Notes under the pieces: model-generated
Told to the model about the DNA's origin: nothing
The model's input: only the letters and a program-made list of their open reading frames with translations
Databases searched by the model: none
In this document: one piece after another, positions 28,729-39,556 of the stretch
Layout: every line of letters begins with the position of its first letter
Position numbering within the stretch: position 1 is the first letter of the stretch
Assembly (NCBI RefSeq): GCF_000063545.1
Contig: NC_009488.1
Coordinates: 1,550,001-1,614,000 of the forward strand
Source: Orientia tsutsugamushi str. Boryong
GTDB lineage: Bacteria; Pseudomonadota; Alphaproteobacteria; Rickettsiales; Rickettsiaceae
Reading direction: 5' to 3'
Length of the DNA: 64,000 nt
Position numbers and translations under genes: made by a program

Positions 28729-29643
28729 TTAGGCAATTTGCTTAACATTTATCTGATAGAAAAAAACTCAAAACGCTTATCCTTACTGATGTTATGTGTA
28801 AATTATTATTCCATACAAATACTGTATTCTTTCCTATCTCAAAACGTTTTGACTCTTTTTCAAAACTAATTTTCTCTCTTTCATTTATGTCCAGCGCCTT
28901 TTCCAAAATCTATAGTATATGTCATACTAATTACTTTTTCTTTAACATTTTATTATTATGATTATTTCATAGTAGTTTAGCTGTATCATTTGCTTTTTTC
29001 CTTTAAAAGTCTCATCAAATTCTCTCGTAATAAGATACCATAACAGAATTCTACTCACCTTTGTGCGGAGAATAATGGTTCAACTCATATCTATAGTCAT
29101 TTACAACGAGGTTTAAGCATAGAAAGAAGCGATAAAAATTAATAGAATCCGTTAGTTATAAAGTTATTTTTTGCTACCTTATTCTCTAATTTAAATCTTA
29201 TAGAAAAGCTTTGTGCTAATATGAAGATGTGAATAAGTATGATAGCTGATCTTTTGTAATAGTAAAGCTATTGATCCTTTTTTATTTGAATGTAATTGCA
29301 ATAAAAGTGTTTTTGATGCTTATGTACAAGCTATATTAATCAAAGATGCAACCACTTAACAAAATTTAGATCTAATTAAGCATTACTTGTTTAAAGTTAA
29401 AAATGACATACGCAAAGTAGCTCACTTATTTAACTACTTTTTTGATGCTACCTTTTACACTTAAAATATGTAACTACCTTTCAAAATCAAGCTATACTAG
29501 CTTCTCTGAACACACAACACTGCAAGTGAATTACTTCAACATAATATCTCAAAACTACAACATTTAGGTTTTAATTATTATTTAGTATCATTATAATTAA
29601 ATTCAGATATACTTGTCATATTCTTGAGCCAAATATCTATGAG
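28729..29643. other. transposon debris before the 76-aa gene
   Basis: No intact gene. At 29092-29245 there is an IS630-type end (TATAGTCATTTACAACGAGG) and a degraded transposase motif (NLNLIEK-like). At 29250-29480 a different transposase remnant reads FDAYVQAILIKD and DIRKVAHLFNYFFDA, inverted relative to its relative at 46626-46770. Confidence 0.6.
29250..29480 (+). pseudogene. IS630-type transposase remnant (third type)
   Basis: In-frame stretches IDPFLFECNCNKSVFDAYVQ and HYLFKVKNDIRKVAHLFNYF, broken by stops. The C-terminal part has a counterpart on the opposite strand at 46626-46770. Confidence 0.6.
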
Positions 29644-29874
29644 CTATGTATACTTAGAAGAATTTTGATGCTGCAAAGATTCTTCACGTTTTTGCTTAGC
29701 CAGCTTAGAATCAAATAACTCAGGCCTATCCTTTGAAACTAGCTTATAGTTAACATAAGTTGCAACTGACATTAACACAAAAAACAACGAATATTTTAAC
29801 CAAGGTTTTTGATTTATTACTTCAACTAACTTCATCAATTTTGTTTTCATTCCTGTATTCATTTTTGTTTCCAT
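29644..29874 (-). CDS. small membrane protein, hypothetical, 76 aa
   Basis: One hydrophobic segment (YSLFFVLMSVATYVNYKL, residues 29-46) between a basic N-terminus and a charged, Lys/Glu-rich tail. Not recognised. It is divergent from nuoA, 205 bp away. Possible alternative starts are the internal Met residues at 5 and 9. Confidence 0.5.
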   Translation of the reverse strand: METKMNTGMKTKLMKLVEVINQKPWLKYSLFFVLMSVATYVNYKLVSKDRPELFDSKLAKQKREESLQHQNSSKYT

Positions 29875-29997
29875 AAAACAATTATCATTTAAGTTCTAAA
29901 TTTGTTAAAAGTAGTATTACAATTGACAACATCTCTAAATTCCGCTTATAATAACAACTATATCTATAGTTAAGCTATTTTACACTTGAATCTTAGG

Positions 29998-30025
29998 TTG
30001 TTTTTATAAATTGATATTATATAAT
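29998..30025 (+). promoter_or_regulatory. likely promoter of the nuoA-F operon
   Basis: TTGTTT (29998-30003) and TATAAT (30020-30025) are separated by 16 bp, 54 bp before the nuoA start. This is a good sigma-70-type match in an AT-rich genome where such matches also occur by chance. Confidence 0.45.
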
Positions 30026-30079
30026 TTAGTTTAGTTTACAATATTACAGCTTACGGGGCAATACATAAGATTAAATATA

Positions 30080-30451
30080 ATGCTGCATTTGTTAACTTCA
30101 TTAGAATATCTTCCTATAGTTATATTTTTTGCTATAGCGCTAGCTTTATCGTTTTTTATTATAATTTTACCAAAAATATTTGCTAGCAAAAAATACAATA
30201 AGAGCAAGCTAGAGAGTTACGAATGTGGATTTGATACTTTTAGTGAAGCTAGAAGTAAGTTTGATATTAGATTTTACCTAATTTCTATGCTATTCATAAT
30301 TTTTGATTTAGAAATAGCATTTTTGATACCCTGGGCAGTCAATTTAAAAGAAACAAAAATGTTTGGCTTTTATTCTATGATGTTTTTCCTACTGATATTA
30401 GTAATCGGATTTATCTATGAATGGAAAAAAGGTGCGTTAGAATGGGAGTAA
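30080..30451 (+). CDS. nuoA: NADH-quinone oxidoreductase subunit A
   Basis: 123 residues, three membrane helices. The loop between the first two carries YECGFD, the conserved Cys loop of NuoA/ND3, followed by FDIRFYLISMLFIIFDLE. It is part of the membrane arm of complex I near the quinone site. First gene of a six-gene operon. Confidence 0.97.
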   Translation: MLHLLTSLEYLPIVIFFAIALALSFFIIILPKIFASKKYNKSKLESYECGFDTFSEARSKFDIRFYLISMLFIIFDLEIAFLIPWAVNLKETKMFGFYSMMFFLLILVIGFIYEWKKGALEWE

Positions 30452-30463
30452 TTCAGTAGTTAA

Positions 30464-30979
30464 ATGTCAGAAAATACATTTAGTGATACAACAAGTATCT
30501 ATAATCAAAATTTATCTAATCAAGGATTTATCTTAGCTAATCTAGAAAATTTAGTTAGCTGGGCTAGAACACGCTCGTTATGGCCTATGACATTTGGGTT
30601 AGCTTGCTGCGCTATAGAAATGATGCAAACAGCAGGTAGCAGATATGACATGGATCGTTATGGAATGTTATTTAGACCTAGTCCACGCCAAGCTGATGTA
30701 ATGATAGTAGCTGGAACACTAACTAATAAGATGGCACCAGCATTACGTAGAGTTTACGATCAAATGACTGAGCCAAAATGGGTGATATCAATGGGTAGCT
30801 GTGCAAATGGAGGTGGATATTACCATTACTCTTATTCAGTAGTTAGAGGCTGTGATAAAATTGTTCCTGTAGATATTTATGTTCCTGGTTGTCCTCCTAC
30901 ACCAGAAGCTTTACTTTATGGTATTTTACAATTACAAAAAAAAATCAATAGAACTCAACAAGTCAAATTTAAAAGATAG
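30464..30979 (+). CDS. nuoB: NADH-quinone oxidoreductase subunit B
   Basis: 171 residues. The Cys ligands of Fe-S cluster N2 are visible: [16 protein letters not shown] and [14 protein letters not shown]. It is a peripheral-arm subunit next to the quinone pocket. It begins 12 bp after nuoA. Confidence 0.98.
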   Translation: MSENTFSDTTSIYNQNLSNQGFILANLENLVSWARTRSLWPMTFGLACCAIEMMQTAGSRYDMDRYGMLFRPSPRQADVMIVAGTLTNKMAPALRRVYDQMTEPKWVISMGSCANGGGYYHYSYSVVRGCDKIVPVDIYVPGCPPTPEALLYGILQLQKKINRTQQVKFKR

Positions 30980-30989
30980 AGTGTAGTTT

Positions 30990-31577
30990 ATGAAATTACA
31001 TCACCTCAAAGAACTAAAAGAGCTAGTAGAAAGTCAATTTGCTATATCTAGCATTAGCGCTAAGTTTAATATTACCAATCACGTTGAAGCAATAATCAAT
31101 AAGGAACAGTTAATTGAGGTTTTAAAATTACTCAAAAATGACAAAGAATTAAAATTTACAATACTAACAGATGTTTTTGCAGCAGATTTTCCAGATCGGA
31201 ATAAGAGATTTGAGATCGTATATAATTTACTTAGTATAATAAAAAATATCAGACTAATAGTTAAGATTAATCTTAATGACAATGAACTAATTCAATCAGC
31301 AACCCCGGTGTTTAGTAATGCAAACTGGTATGAACGTGAAATATATGATCTCTTTGGAATTAAATTTGCTAACCATCCACATTTAAAGCGTATATTAACA
31401 GATTATGGATTTGTTGGGCATCCATTAAGAAAAGATTTTGCTCTTAGTGGATATTCTCAAGTAAAATATGATGATAAGCTAGAAAAAGTTGTATATGAAC
31501 CTGTAAAATTAGATCAAGAATATAGAAATTTTAACTTTTCTTCTCCTTGGCAAGGGCCAAAATCAACAACTAATTAA
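30990..31577 (+). CDS. nuoC: NADH-quinone oxidoreductase subunit C
   Basis: 195 residues. The signature [20 protein letters not shown] followed by GHPLRKDF is typical of the 30-kDa subunit. It is a separate gene here rather than fused to nuoD as in enterics, the usual alphaproteobacterial state. Confidence 0.97.
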   Translation: MKLHHLKELKELVESQFAISSISAKFNITNHVEAIINKEQLIEVLKLLKNDKELKFTILTDVFAADFPDRNKRFEIVYNLLSIIKNIRLIVKINLNDNELIQSATPVFSNANWYEREIYDLFGIKFANHPHLKRILTDYGFVGHPLRKDFALSGYSQVKYDDKLEKVVYEPVKLDQEYRNFNFSSPWQGPKSTTN

Positions 31578-31602
31578 CAATTCAACACTAAGTGATATAG
31601 TA

Positions 31603-32793
31603 ATGGCATTAAAAAAAAGGTCCAAACACTCTAAAAAATTCAAGTTAAATCTCGGGCCACAGCATCCTGCTACGCATGGAGTATTGCGGTTAATATTAGA
31701 AATGGATGGCGAAATAGTTGAAAGAGCTGATCCGCATATTGGACTCTTACATCGTGGCACTGAAAAGTTAATTGAATATAAAACATATTTGCAGGCAATA
31801 CCTTATTTTGATAGGTTAGATTATGTTTCTCCGATGTGTCAAGAACATGCTTTTGCTTTAGCAATAGAACATTTATTAAAGTGCGAAGTGCCATTAAGAG
31901 CACAATATATTAGAGTTATGTTTTCTGAGTTAACTAGAATACTAAATCATACCTTAAATATAGCTACTCAAGCACTTGATGTTGGAGCTACTACTCCATT
32001 ATTGTGGATGTTTGAAGAGCGAGAAAAAATCATGGAATTTTACGAAAGAGTTTCAGGATCAAGATTACATGCTAATTATTTTCGTCCTGGAGGTGTAGCC
32101 CAAGATTTACCTGAAGGTTTAATTGAGAATATCGTAGATTTTTGCGAACAATTTCCATGCAAAATAGCAGACCTTGAAACCTTGCTTACTGATAATCGAA
32201 TTTGGAAACAAAGAACAGTAGATATTGGTATTGTATCTAAGCAGCAAGCTATGGATTGGGGATTCTCAGGAGTAATGCTTAGAGGGTCTGGTATTGCTTG
32301 GGATTTAAGAAAATCTCAACCTTATGACCAATATGCTAATTTAGATTTTGATGTAGCTATCGGTAAAAATGGCGACTGTTATGATAGATATTTGATTAGA
32401 ATTGAAGAAATGTATCAATCAATAAAAATAATTAAGCAATGCATTCAAAAAATGCCAGTAGGAGAAATTAAAACTCAGGATCCATCTATTTCGCCTCCTA
32501 AAAGATCAGAAATCAAAAAATCAATGGAAGCACTCATTAATCATTTTAAACTCTACTCTGAAGGATATAATGTTCCAGCAGGAGAAGTATATGCAGCAGT
32601 TGAAGCACCTAAAGGTGAATTTGGAGTTTACTTATATTCTGATGGTACTAATCGGCCGTATCGGTGCCGCATTAAAGCCCCAGGCTTTGCTCATCTACAA
32701 GGATTAGATTTTATGGCTCGAGGACATTCACTATCTGATATCATAACCATTATAGCAACACTTGATATAGTTTTTGGAGAAATAGACAGATGA
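31603..32793 (+). CDS. nuoD: NADH-quinone oxidoreductase subunit D
   Basis: 396 residues. [14 protein letters not shown] opens the family signature, and [10 protein letters not shown] and the conserved C-terminal DIVFGEIDR complete it. This 49-kDa subunit forms the quinone-binding cavity with NuoB. Its TGA overlaps the nuoE ATG by four bases, indicating translational coupling. Confidence 0.98.
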   Translation: MALKKRSKHSKKFKLNLGPQHPATHGVLRLILEMDGEIVERADPHIGLLHRGTEKLIEYKTYLQAIPYFDRLDYVSPMCQEHAFALAIEHLLKCEVPLRAQYIRVMFSELTRILNHTLNIATQALDVGATTPLLWMFEEREKIMEFYERVSGSRLHANYFRPGGVAQDLPEGLIENIVDFCEQFPCKIADLETLLTDNRIWKQRTVDIGIVSKQQAMDWGFSGVMLRGSGIAWDLRKSQPYDQYANLDFDVAIGKNGDCYDRYLIRIEEMYQSIKIIKQCIQKMPVGEIKTQDPSISPPKRSEIKKSMEALINHFKLYSEGYNVPAGEVYAAVEAPKGEFGVYLYSDGTNRPYRCRIKAPGFAHLQGLDFMARGHSLSDIITIIATLDIVFGEIDR

Positions 32794-33368
32794 ATTCAGC
32801 TACAAAACCAGAGTTTTCATTTTCCAATGAAACATTAGTAATAGCAAAAAAAATCATTAATAATTACCCAGCAGGAAAAGAAGCAAGTGCAGTTTTAGCA
32901 ATATTAGACCTAGCGCAAAATCAAAATAACAATTGGCTTTCTAATAGTTGTATTGAATATGTTGCAAATTTACTTAAGATGCCATATATCAAGGTGTATG
33001 AAATTGCAAGTTTTTATACTATGTTTAATCTACAACCAGTAGGTAAATATCATATACAAATTTGCGGTACTACACCATGCTGGTTAAGAGGATCAGATGA
33101 TATAATGAATTTCTGTAAAAAACTATTAAAAATCGAAACTGGCAAAACTTCTCAGGATAAATTATTTACAGTAAGCGAAACTGAATGTCTTGGAGCTTGT
33201 AGAAATGCTCCAGTAGTACAAATTAATCATGATTATTACGAAAATCTTACCAATGATAAAATCAAAGAAATTATCAATAACTTGCATGCTAAAGATTTAC
33301 AAAAAAAATCTGAACTAAAACCTGATAATAAAGCTGACTTATCACTCAAGAGTAATTATAAATGTTAA
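32790..33368 (+). CDS. nuoE: NADH-quinone oxidoreductase subunit E
   Basis: 192 residues. The 2Fe-2S cluster N1a ligands are in [10 protein letters not shown] and [10 protein letters not shown]. It is the 24-kDa subunit of the NADH dehydrogenase module. A Lys-rich 30-residue tail follows the domain. It overlaps nuoF by seven bases. Confidence 0.97.
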   Translation: MNSATKPEFSFSNETLVIAKKIINNYPAGKEASAVLAILDLAQNQNNNWLSNSCIEYVANLLKMPYIKVYEIASFYTMFNLQPVGKYHIQICGTTPCWLRGSDDIMNFCKKLLKIETGKTSQDKLFTVSETECLGACRNAPVVQINHDYYENLTNDKIKEIINNLHAKDLQKKSELKPDNKADLSLKSNYKC

Positions 33369-34630
33369 ATATTGAGGATAAAATTTTTACCAATTTATCT
33401 GGGGCTATGGCCGTTGACCTTGCCAGCGCAAAAAAGCGTGGTGACTGGTATACAACGAAAAATTTAATATTAAATAGTCGAGAATGGATTATTGAAGAAA
33501 TTAAAAGCTCTGGCTTACGTGGTCGAGGTGGAGCAGGATTTCCTACAGGTTTAAAATGGTCTTTTATGCCTAAAAACTCTGAAAAGGCAACTTATCTAGT
33601 TGTTAATGCTGATGAATCAGAACCAGGGACATGTAAAGATAGGGATATAATTCGTTATGAACCTCATAAATTAATTGAAGGGTGCTTACTCGCAGCATAT
33701 GCCATTGGAGCTCAAACATGTTATATATATATACGTGGCGAATATTATAATGAAGCCTTAATATTACAAAATGCAATTCAAGAAGCCTATGGTGCTAGGC
33801 TTATAGGACTAAATGCATGTGGCACAGACTTTAACTTCAATCTTTATCTGCATAGAGGAGCTGGAGCATATATTTGTGGAGAGGAAACAGCTCTTCTTGA
33901 AAGCTTAGAAGGAAAAAAGGGAATGCCGCGTTTAAAACCTCCATTTCCAGCTAATACTGGATTATATGGATGCCCTACTACTATTAATAATGTTGAATCT
34001 ATAGCCGTAGTTCCAACAATACTCAGAAGGGGGGCAAAATGGTTCGCTAGTATTGGCAAACCAAACAATACAGGAACTAAAATTTTTAGCATTTCAGGAC
34101 ATGTTAATAATCCTTGTAATATTGAAGAAGCGATGGGAGTTCCGCTTAAATATCTAATAGAAAAATATGCTGGAGGAGTACGTGGTGGATGGGATAATCT
34201 TAAAGCTATTATTCCAGGTGGATCATCTGTTCCACTGATTCCTAAAAATATCTGTGATACAGTAGAAATGGACTTTGATAGCTTAAAAGCAGTAGGTTCA
34301 GGATTAGGAACAGGTGGTATTATAGTAATGGATAATAATACTGATATCATTTACGCTATCGCCAGGCTAAGTAAGTTTTATATGCATGAATCATGTGGCC
34401 AATGTACACCATGCCGAGAAGGAACAGGCTGGATGTGGCGAATTATGATGAGACTAGTAGAAGGAAATGCATCAGTAAGCGATATAGACATGATATTAGA
34501 TGTTACTAAGCAAATAGAAGGAAATACTATATGCGCATTAGGTGATGCAGCAGCTTGGCCTATTCAAGGGTTAATAAAGCATTTTAGGCATGAAATTGAA
34601 GATCGTATAAAAAACTTTAATATTCAATAA
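33362..34630 (+). CDS. nuoF: NADH-quinone oxidoreductase subunit F
   Basis: 422 residues. NADH-binding [16 protein letters not shown]-binding [13 protein letters not shown] and [19 protein letters not shown], and the 4Fe-4S motif [15 protein letters not shown] are all present. It oxidises NADH and passes electrons to the Fe-S chain. No nuoG follows; the operon ends here, consistent with split nuo loci in Rickettsiales. Confidence 0.98.
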   Translation: MLNIEDKIFTNLSGAMAVDLASAKKRGDWYTTKNLILNSREWIIEEIKSSGLRGRGGAGFPTGLKWSFMPKNSEKATYLVVNADESEPGTCKDRDIIRYEPHKLIEGCLLAAYAIGAQTCYIYIRGEYYNEALILQNAIQEAYGARLIGLNACGTDFNFNLYLHRGAGAYICGEETALLESLEGKKGMPRLKPPFPANTGLYGCPTTINNVESIAVVPTILRRGAKWFASIGKPNNTGTKIFSISGHVNNPCNIEEAMGVPLKYLIEKYAGGVRGGWDNLKAIIPGGSSVPLIPKNICDTVEMDFDSLKAVGSGLGTGGIIVMDNNTDIIYAIARLSKFYMHESCGQCTPCREGTGWMWRIMMRLVEGNASVSDIDMILDVTKQIEGNTICALGDAAAWPIQGLIKHFRHEIEDRIKNFNIQ

Positions 34631-35033
34631 TATTGCAAGCTTAACTAAGAATTAAATCACTAAGAACAACTACTCTTTTGTGAATATAATTTACTACTTT
34701 CTAGAACTCATAGTGTAAGCCTTGTAATAAATGTAGATGATTTTGCACTCTTTTTTAATATATAAACAGATAAACAAAATTTTCCTCTAATGATTCATAT
34801 AACTACCTACTTATGATATATCAATTAGATATGCAGATGCTAATATAGTCATTTACAATGAAGTTTGCGTATAAAATATCCTGTTGGTAAATCTTATGAT
34901 GCTATTGTCGCTTTTTTCTATGCTCAAACCTCATTGTAAATGACTATACATCAAAGAATAGAAACCATCAGCACAATAAGCATATGGTTTTGATGCTTTT
35001 TGAATTCCTAAATTTACATTTTTATAAACAAAC
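34631..35033. other. intergenic with one MITE
   Basis: About 400 bp between nuoF and the convergent outer-membrane protein gene. It contains the 105-bp MITE at 34844-34948; nothing else is recognised. Confidence 0.5.
34844..34948. repeat. 105-bp MITE of a second IS630 type (TATAGTCAT ends)
   Basis: TATAGTCATTTACAATGA at the left end and TCATTGTAAATGACTATA at the right end are perfect complements. The same ends flank transposase remnants at 12745, 29092 and 47328; a half copy lies near 35920. Confidence 0.75.
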
Positions 35034-35747
35034 CTAGAAATCAACCCATACACTGCCTAATATATTATAGCCATACAAATTATTTAACTTCAGCTGACCT
35101 AATGATTGCGAGTCAATCTTTGAATTCTCTTTTACACTCAAGCTTGTATAATTACACTCAATACCAAAATGTACACGGCTTATATTAAGTGATACACCTC
35201 CTCCAACTAAAAAACCAGGAAAAACAGACATTGGCTCATGTGACATATTAAGACCATACATACTCAAACCTCCAGTAGCGAAAGCAGATACTATATCAAA
35301 TACACTAATTATATTCCAGTACACCTTAATCATTCCGGCAATACCAGAGATACCGCCTTCTATATCAGAACCTATCTTATGATTACTAACTTTAATGTCT
35401 TGATCTACTGCCTCAATATCACCTCCAAATTGAAGATTCTTTATATACTGCCCTCCTACTTCTAATCTTATTGATTGAGTACAATGCATACCAAGAGACA
35501 TTCCATAAATTGTACTACTTCTATTAGTAATAGCATCATTTATCATTTGAAGATTAGTACGCCAATCATTGTCTAAGATATTTTTAGAATTCTCGATACT
35601 AAACTGCCCTGTAGGCTTAGTTATTCCCATAGATATTTTTAAATAATAATTTCTACCATAACATTCTATATCTGATGCTACTGATGGAAATGAATAAAGT
35701 GATAACATAGTAACAGCTAATAGTACCTTTTTAATTCTTGTATTCAT
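35034..35747 (-). CDS. outer-membrane beta-barrel protein, putative
   Basis: 237 residues from ATG 35747 (MNTRIKKVLLAVTML...SVASD), which begins with a clear signal peptide, cleavage likely after VAS-type SVA-S; a longer open frame starts at 35795 but would bury it. The mature part has alternating strands with Gly/aromatic residues (NYYLKISMGITKP, LGMHCTQSIRLEVGGQY, FHFGIECNY-like HFGIECNYTSL) and ends in VWVDF, the aromatic C-terminus typical for Bam recognition. It resembles small porin-like surface proteins of Rickettsiales; exact family not assigned. Confidence 0.7.
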   Translation of the reverse strand: MNTRIKKVLLAVTMLSLYSFPSVASDIECYGRNYYLKISMGITKPTGQFSIENSKNILDNDWRTNLQMINDAITNRSSTIYGMSLGMHCTQSIRLEVGGQYIKNLQFGGDIEAVDQDIKVSNHKIGSDIEGGISGIAGMIKVYWNIISVFDIVSAFATGGLSMYGLNMSHEPMSVFPGFLVGGGVSLNISRVHFGIECNYTSLSVKENSKIDSQSLGQLKLNNLYGYNILGSVWVDF

Positions 35748-35989
35748 ATAATTATTTACTTGACTCTTTGCTAAGATTTTATGGACTAATTTCAAAGAAC
35801 CTTATTGTACATTTAACTTAATAAAATAACAATCAAAATTTGATTTAATCATTGGCACTAAAAGGAGAATTATGCTTCAAAACACCATAAATAATATTAA
35901 CTTTTTTATTGCTTTTTTATGCTCAAACTTCATTGCAAATGACTATAACTTCCTTTCAGCATTAAGATATACAGAAAAAGGTATGAAAT

Positions 35990-36519
35990 GTTAAGGAGTT
36001 GATAATTTGCATCCTTCAAAGAGAATTAATGTTATCGGAGCATTCATGCGCAAATATCTGCTAACCGTATCAATGACTGCAATGTTAATACTGCTATTTT
36101 ACACTGTTAGATAGAACAGGACTTAATACCTAAATTACCTAATAATTCTGTAATTGTAATAGACAATGCAAGTTTTTATAAAAGCCAGCATTTAAAAATT
36201 ATGATAAAAGAAGATGGATATATATTAGAGTATTTACTTCCTTATTCTTCTGATTTAAATATTAGACCTCTTTTGAAACTGGTTAACGTAGTTCAAAATT
36301 ATAAATGCCAGAGATCAAATTAAAACTAAGACCGAATTTTTTACGTCTATTTCGATATTTATCAGCAATAATTTTGAACTAAGTTAACCAGTTTCGAAAG
36401 AGGTCTATTATTGAAAAAAAAATTGTTGCAAGCTAAATCGAGAAAATAAAATATCACTGTGACGTAAACCAACTTTTTGAAAAGTATATAACATAACTGT
36501 TTTGTACTTGGTCAGCTAT
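35990..36519 (+). pseudogene. IS630-type transposase remnant, interrupted by a MITE
   Basis: Readable pieces: KRINVIGAFMRKYLLTVSM, LIPKLPNNSVIVIDNASFYK (catalytic Asp region) and EYLLPYSSDLN, then the MITE at 36264-36406, then IEKKLLQAKS. The right IS end (ACTGTTTTGTACTTGGTCAG) follows. Multiple frame breaks. Confidence 0.8.
36264..36406. repeat. IS5-derived MITE, 143 bp, inside an IS630 remnant
   Basis: Complete ends and an ATT target duplication (36261-36263 and 36407-36409). Nested insertion shows that the MITE moved after the IS630 element arrived. Confidence 0.9.
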
Positions 36520-36873
36520 GTAACCTCATATCGCACTATGTTAAACTGTACTTATAATGATTATTCTCATAATCATCTACCATATGTCTTGTATCAAATT
36601 GTAGGTTGTAAGGCAATGATTTTATTGTTTTGCATAGCTATTAAAAATAAGAAATTGAGCTTTTGCCTCAGAGTAGCTAAATGTTGGTTACAGTTGTATA
36701 CAAAATACAGATATCTATATATTTATTTTAAGATAGCTTAATTTTGATTTTTAAATAAGAAATTTATAGATAAATTACTCTTAATTAACTACAATTCAGT
36801 TCTCATTCTCAGAATGCAAAAATATAAGGTATTAGCATTTGTTTGAAATAAGCTGTAGGAGTAAATCTTAAGT

Positions 36874-38373
36874 ATGGCTATCTCCAAGATAAAGCTTTTT
36901 TTTTCTAGATTGGTTATTCATTTATGGCCTGTGCACCGCCATGAGCTGCAAAAATTTATTCCTACAGCTCTTTTAATGTTTTTCATACTTTTTAATCAAA
37001 ATATTCTGCGTATTCTTAAAGATAGTATTGTAATACCAGAAATAAGTGCTGAAATTACAAGTTTTATAAAAGCATATTGTGTTACACCAACAGCAGCATT
37101 GCTTGTAATACTATATGCATATATGGTTAATAATTTAAATTATGAAAAAATATACCGGTATTTAACATTAGCATTTTTATCATTTTTTCTTTGTTTTGCT
37201 TTTTGGTTTTATCCCAAAGCAAGTATATTTCACCTAAACATTGAAAAAGTTAACGAGTTAATGTTAATTTATCCACATTTTAAATGGTATATAGCTCTTG
37301 CTGCTAATTGGAGTTACATAATTTTTTATGTATTATCAGAACTATGGCCTAATATATTCTATGCTTTATTATTTTGGCAATTGGTTAATGAAATTACTAC
37401 TACTGAAGAAGCTAAACGTTTCTATATGCTGTTTTCATTATTTGGCAATTCTTCTTTAATAGTTGTAGGATTAATTGTAATGCATCTAGCATCTAGCAAC
37501 TCTATACTTCAGGGGTATTTTTTAGGAGTATCAAATAACATATTACTTGTACAGTCTTCAATAGCTATAATGGCAGCTAGCTCTATATGCTCAATTTTTT
37601 TAGTACGATTTATTTATTATAATGCTATACCAAAAACACAGTTACAGCATAAAATGCAGCATGAAAGAGAAGCGAGACCAAAAATGAATTTACATGAAAG
37701 CTTCAAGTATATTATTTCATCAAGATATTTATGGCTTATTTTAATTTGCACTGCTTCTTTTGGTTTTAGTATGAATTTAGTTGAAGGGATTTGGAAAGCT
37801 CAAATTAAAAACTTATACTCTACTACTAATACATATGCTGAGTTTAATGGCTCTTGTGTTGTATGGACAGGAGTATTAATAATTTTCTTAACAATTATTG
37901 GCAATAGTGTACTACGATATCATAGCTGGTTTGTAGTTGCTATTATTACTCCTATTATTATTATTACTACTGGTACAATATTTTTTATTTTTGTAGTCTT
38001 TGATAAAGACATATTATTATGGGTTAATATGCTAAGTTCCGCCCAGCCTATTGCTATAGCTGTAATGGCTGGTGCAATTCAAAATATTATTGCTAAAGGA
38101 GCTAAATACTCAATATGGGATACATCAAAGGAAATGTTATATATTCCGCTTGATAAAGAGCTAAAAACTAAAGGAAAAGCTGCTGTTGATATAATTAGTG
38201 CTAAAGTAGGAAAATCTTCAGGTGGATTAATTCAGTCTCTTTTATTTGTTCTATTTCCAACAGCGAGCTATATTTCACTTTCTCCAGCTTTAATGATAAT
38301 TTTTATTGTAGTATGTATAGTATGGATTTTTGCTGTTAAGCAAATTTATTCAGAATATAAAAAAATAGCGTAA
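36874..38373 (+). CDS. tlc: ATP/ADP translocase (Tlc family)
   Basis: 499 residues with about 12 predicted membrane helices. The LWPVHRHELQKFIPTALLMF start, NQNILRILKDSIV, LSELWPNIFYALLFWQLVNEI and the YIPLDKELKTKGKAAVDIIS segment are characteristic of the nucleotide transporters of Rickettsiales and Chlamydiae. They exchange host ATP for bacterial ADP, or import other nucleotides; Rickettsiales have several paralogs and which one this is cannot be told by eye. Inner membrane. Confidence 0.95.
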   Translation: MAISKIKLFFSRLVIHLWPVHRHELQKFIPTALLMFFILFNQNILRILKDSIVIPEISAEITSFIKAYCVTPTAALLVILYAYMVNNLNYEKIYRYLTLAFLSFFLCFAFWFYPKASIFHLNIEKVNELMLIYPHFKWYIALAANWSYIIFYVLSELWPNIFYALLFWQLVNEITTTEEAKRFYMLFSLFGNSSLIVVGLIVMHLASSNSILQGYFLGVSNNILLVQSSIAIMAASSICSIFLVRFIYYNAIPKTQLQHKMQHEREARPKMNLHESFKYIISSRYLWLILICTASFGFSMNLVEGIWKAQIKNLYSTTNTYAEFNGSCVVWTGVLIIFLTIIGNSVLRYHSWFVVAIITPIIIITTGTIFFIFVVFDKDILLWVNMLSSAQPIAIAVMAGAIQNIIAKGAKYSIWDTSKEMLYIPLDKELKTKGKAAVDIISAKVGKSSGGLIQSLLFVLFPTASYISLSPALMIIFIVVCIVWIFAVKQIYSEYKKIA

Positions 38374-38619
38374 TTTATTGATTATTAAATATAGCAAAAG
38401 AGATACATTTGTTAATCGTATGTAAGGTACAAATAAGGAATATTATAAGTTTATTGATTAAACAAAAAATTAATGTTATTTTTTTGTTTAGTTAATGTAG
38501 CATCTAGAAGTTTATTCTAAATCACTATGGTTATATATTTACTATAAGTATGTTTTAGTAACCAAGAGATATAATAGATAGTTTAAATTTTATTTGTAAT
38601 GTAATTTAGGAGAAAAATT

Positions 38620-38979
38620 ATGAGGTTATTAAATTTTAAGCATGATTGTCATTTGAAACCATTATTAATGGTGGGTTTTTTTATACTTCTTCTGTCTACT
38701 AGTAGTATTATTAGCGCTAAAACATCCCAACCTGATCCAATAGGTGAGAAGCTATGTGATATAATAGGAATTCTTAGTGGTAAAACTACCAAAGCAATAT
38801 GTTTGATTGCAATTATCGTCTTAGGGATAACAGTATTTACTGGAAAAGTAAATTGGAGTACAGCTATGATTACTGTTATCGCTATTATTATTATTACTCA
38901 AGCTCCTAAGGTATATGAGTTTATTGCTGGTAAAGATTCTAATGGTAGTACTACTCAATGCCAAGGAAGTTCTAAGTAG
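38620..38979 (+). CDS. virB2: VirB2-like pilin (rvhB2), first of tandem pair
   Basis: 119 residues. A signal-peptide-like N-terminus (PLLMVGFFILLLSTSSIISA) is followed by the TrbC/VirB2 core: AICLIAIIVLGITVFTGKV and STAMITVIAIIIITQAP, two membrane segments separated by a short loop. It is the pilin subunit of the Rickettsiales vir homolog type IV secretion system. TAGGAG precedes the ATG. The next gene is a duplicate that includes the upstream leader. Confidence 0.9.
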   Translation: MRLLNFKHDCHLKPLLMVGFFILLLSTSSIISAKTSQPDPIGEKLCDIIGILSGKTTKAICLIAIIVLGITVFTGKVNWSTAMITVIAIIIITQAPKVYEFIAGKDSNGSTTQCQGSSK

Positions 38980-39038
38980 CAAGGAGATATAATAGATGGT
39001 TTGTTACTTCATTTGTAATGTAATTTAGGAGAGAAATC

Positions 39039-39395
39039 ATGAGGTTATTAAGTTTTAAGCAAAATTGTCATTTGAAGGCACTATTAATGCTGTGTTTTTT
39101 TATACTTTTTCTGTCTACTAGTGGTATTGTTAGTGCTGCTAATGGTGATGAAGATGTAATAGGTTCAAAGCTATGTAATATAGTAGGTATGCTGAGTGGA
39201 AGAACTACCAAAGCAATATGTTTGATTGCGATCATCGTCTTAGGAATAACAGTATTTACTGGAAGGGTAAATTGGAGTACAGCTATGATTACTGTTATCG
39301 CTATTGTTATTATTACTCAAGCTCCTGCAGTATTAAAGTTCGTGTCTGGAAATGATGCTAGTGATTGCAAAGCAACAACTACTGCATCGCCGTAG
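39039..39395 (+). CDS. virB2: VirB2-like pilin (rvhB2), second of tandem pair
   Basis: 118 residues. The central 55 residues are almost identical to the first copy; the mature N-terminus (ANGDEDVIGSKL) and the C-terminal tail (NDASDCKATTTASP) differ. This pattern of constant membrane core and variable exposed ends suggests surface diversification. The 60 bp before the start repeat the leader of the first gene. Confidence 0.9.
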   Translation: MRLLSFKQNCHLKALLMLCFFILFLSTSGIVSAANGDEDVIGSKLCNIVGMLSGRTTKAICLIAIIVLGITVFTGRVNWSTAMITVIAIVIITQAPAVLKFVSGNDASDCKATTTASP

Positions 39396-39489
39396 TAAGT
39401 TTTAGCCAGAAGTGAAACATAGCCATCAGTAAGGTTGCTATAGTTATTATTAATTAATGAGAATTTAAAGTTAATTCTCTAAGGATATT

Positions 39490-39533
39490 AGCAGCACATC
39501 ATTTACATATACATATGTAAATGATGTGCTGCT
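39490..39533. terminator. perfect 21-bp hairpin after the virB2 pair
   Basis: Bases 39490-39510 and 39513-39533 are exact complements (AGCAGCACATCATTTACATAT arm). It is a strong stem, probably ending virB2 transcription, though only a weak T run follows. An ATG inside it opens a frame into ruvC, but initiation there is unlikely. Confidence 0.6.
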
Positions 39534-39556
39534 TTCACTTAACTGTTAATATTATT

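Larger units (their letters stand above)
35796..36873. other. intergenic region with IS630 remnant and MITE
   Basis: It contains a dead IS630-type transposase (about 35990-36519) interrupted by a MITE, and the tlc upstream region. A short open frame at 36502-36741 begins inside the IS end and is not a credible gene. Confidence 0.6.

Noticed and set aside
33844-34350. 168-codon open frame antisense to nuoF
   Set aside because: Shadow of a strongly supported coding sequence.
36502-36741. 79-codon open frame before tlc
   Set aside because: It starts in an IS630 end, lacks a ribosome-binding site and has no protein-like composition.
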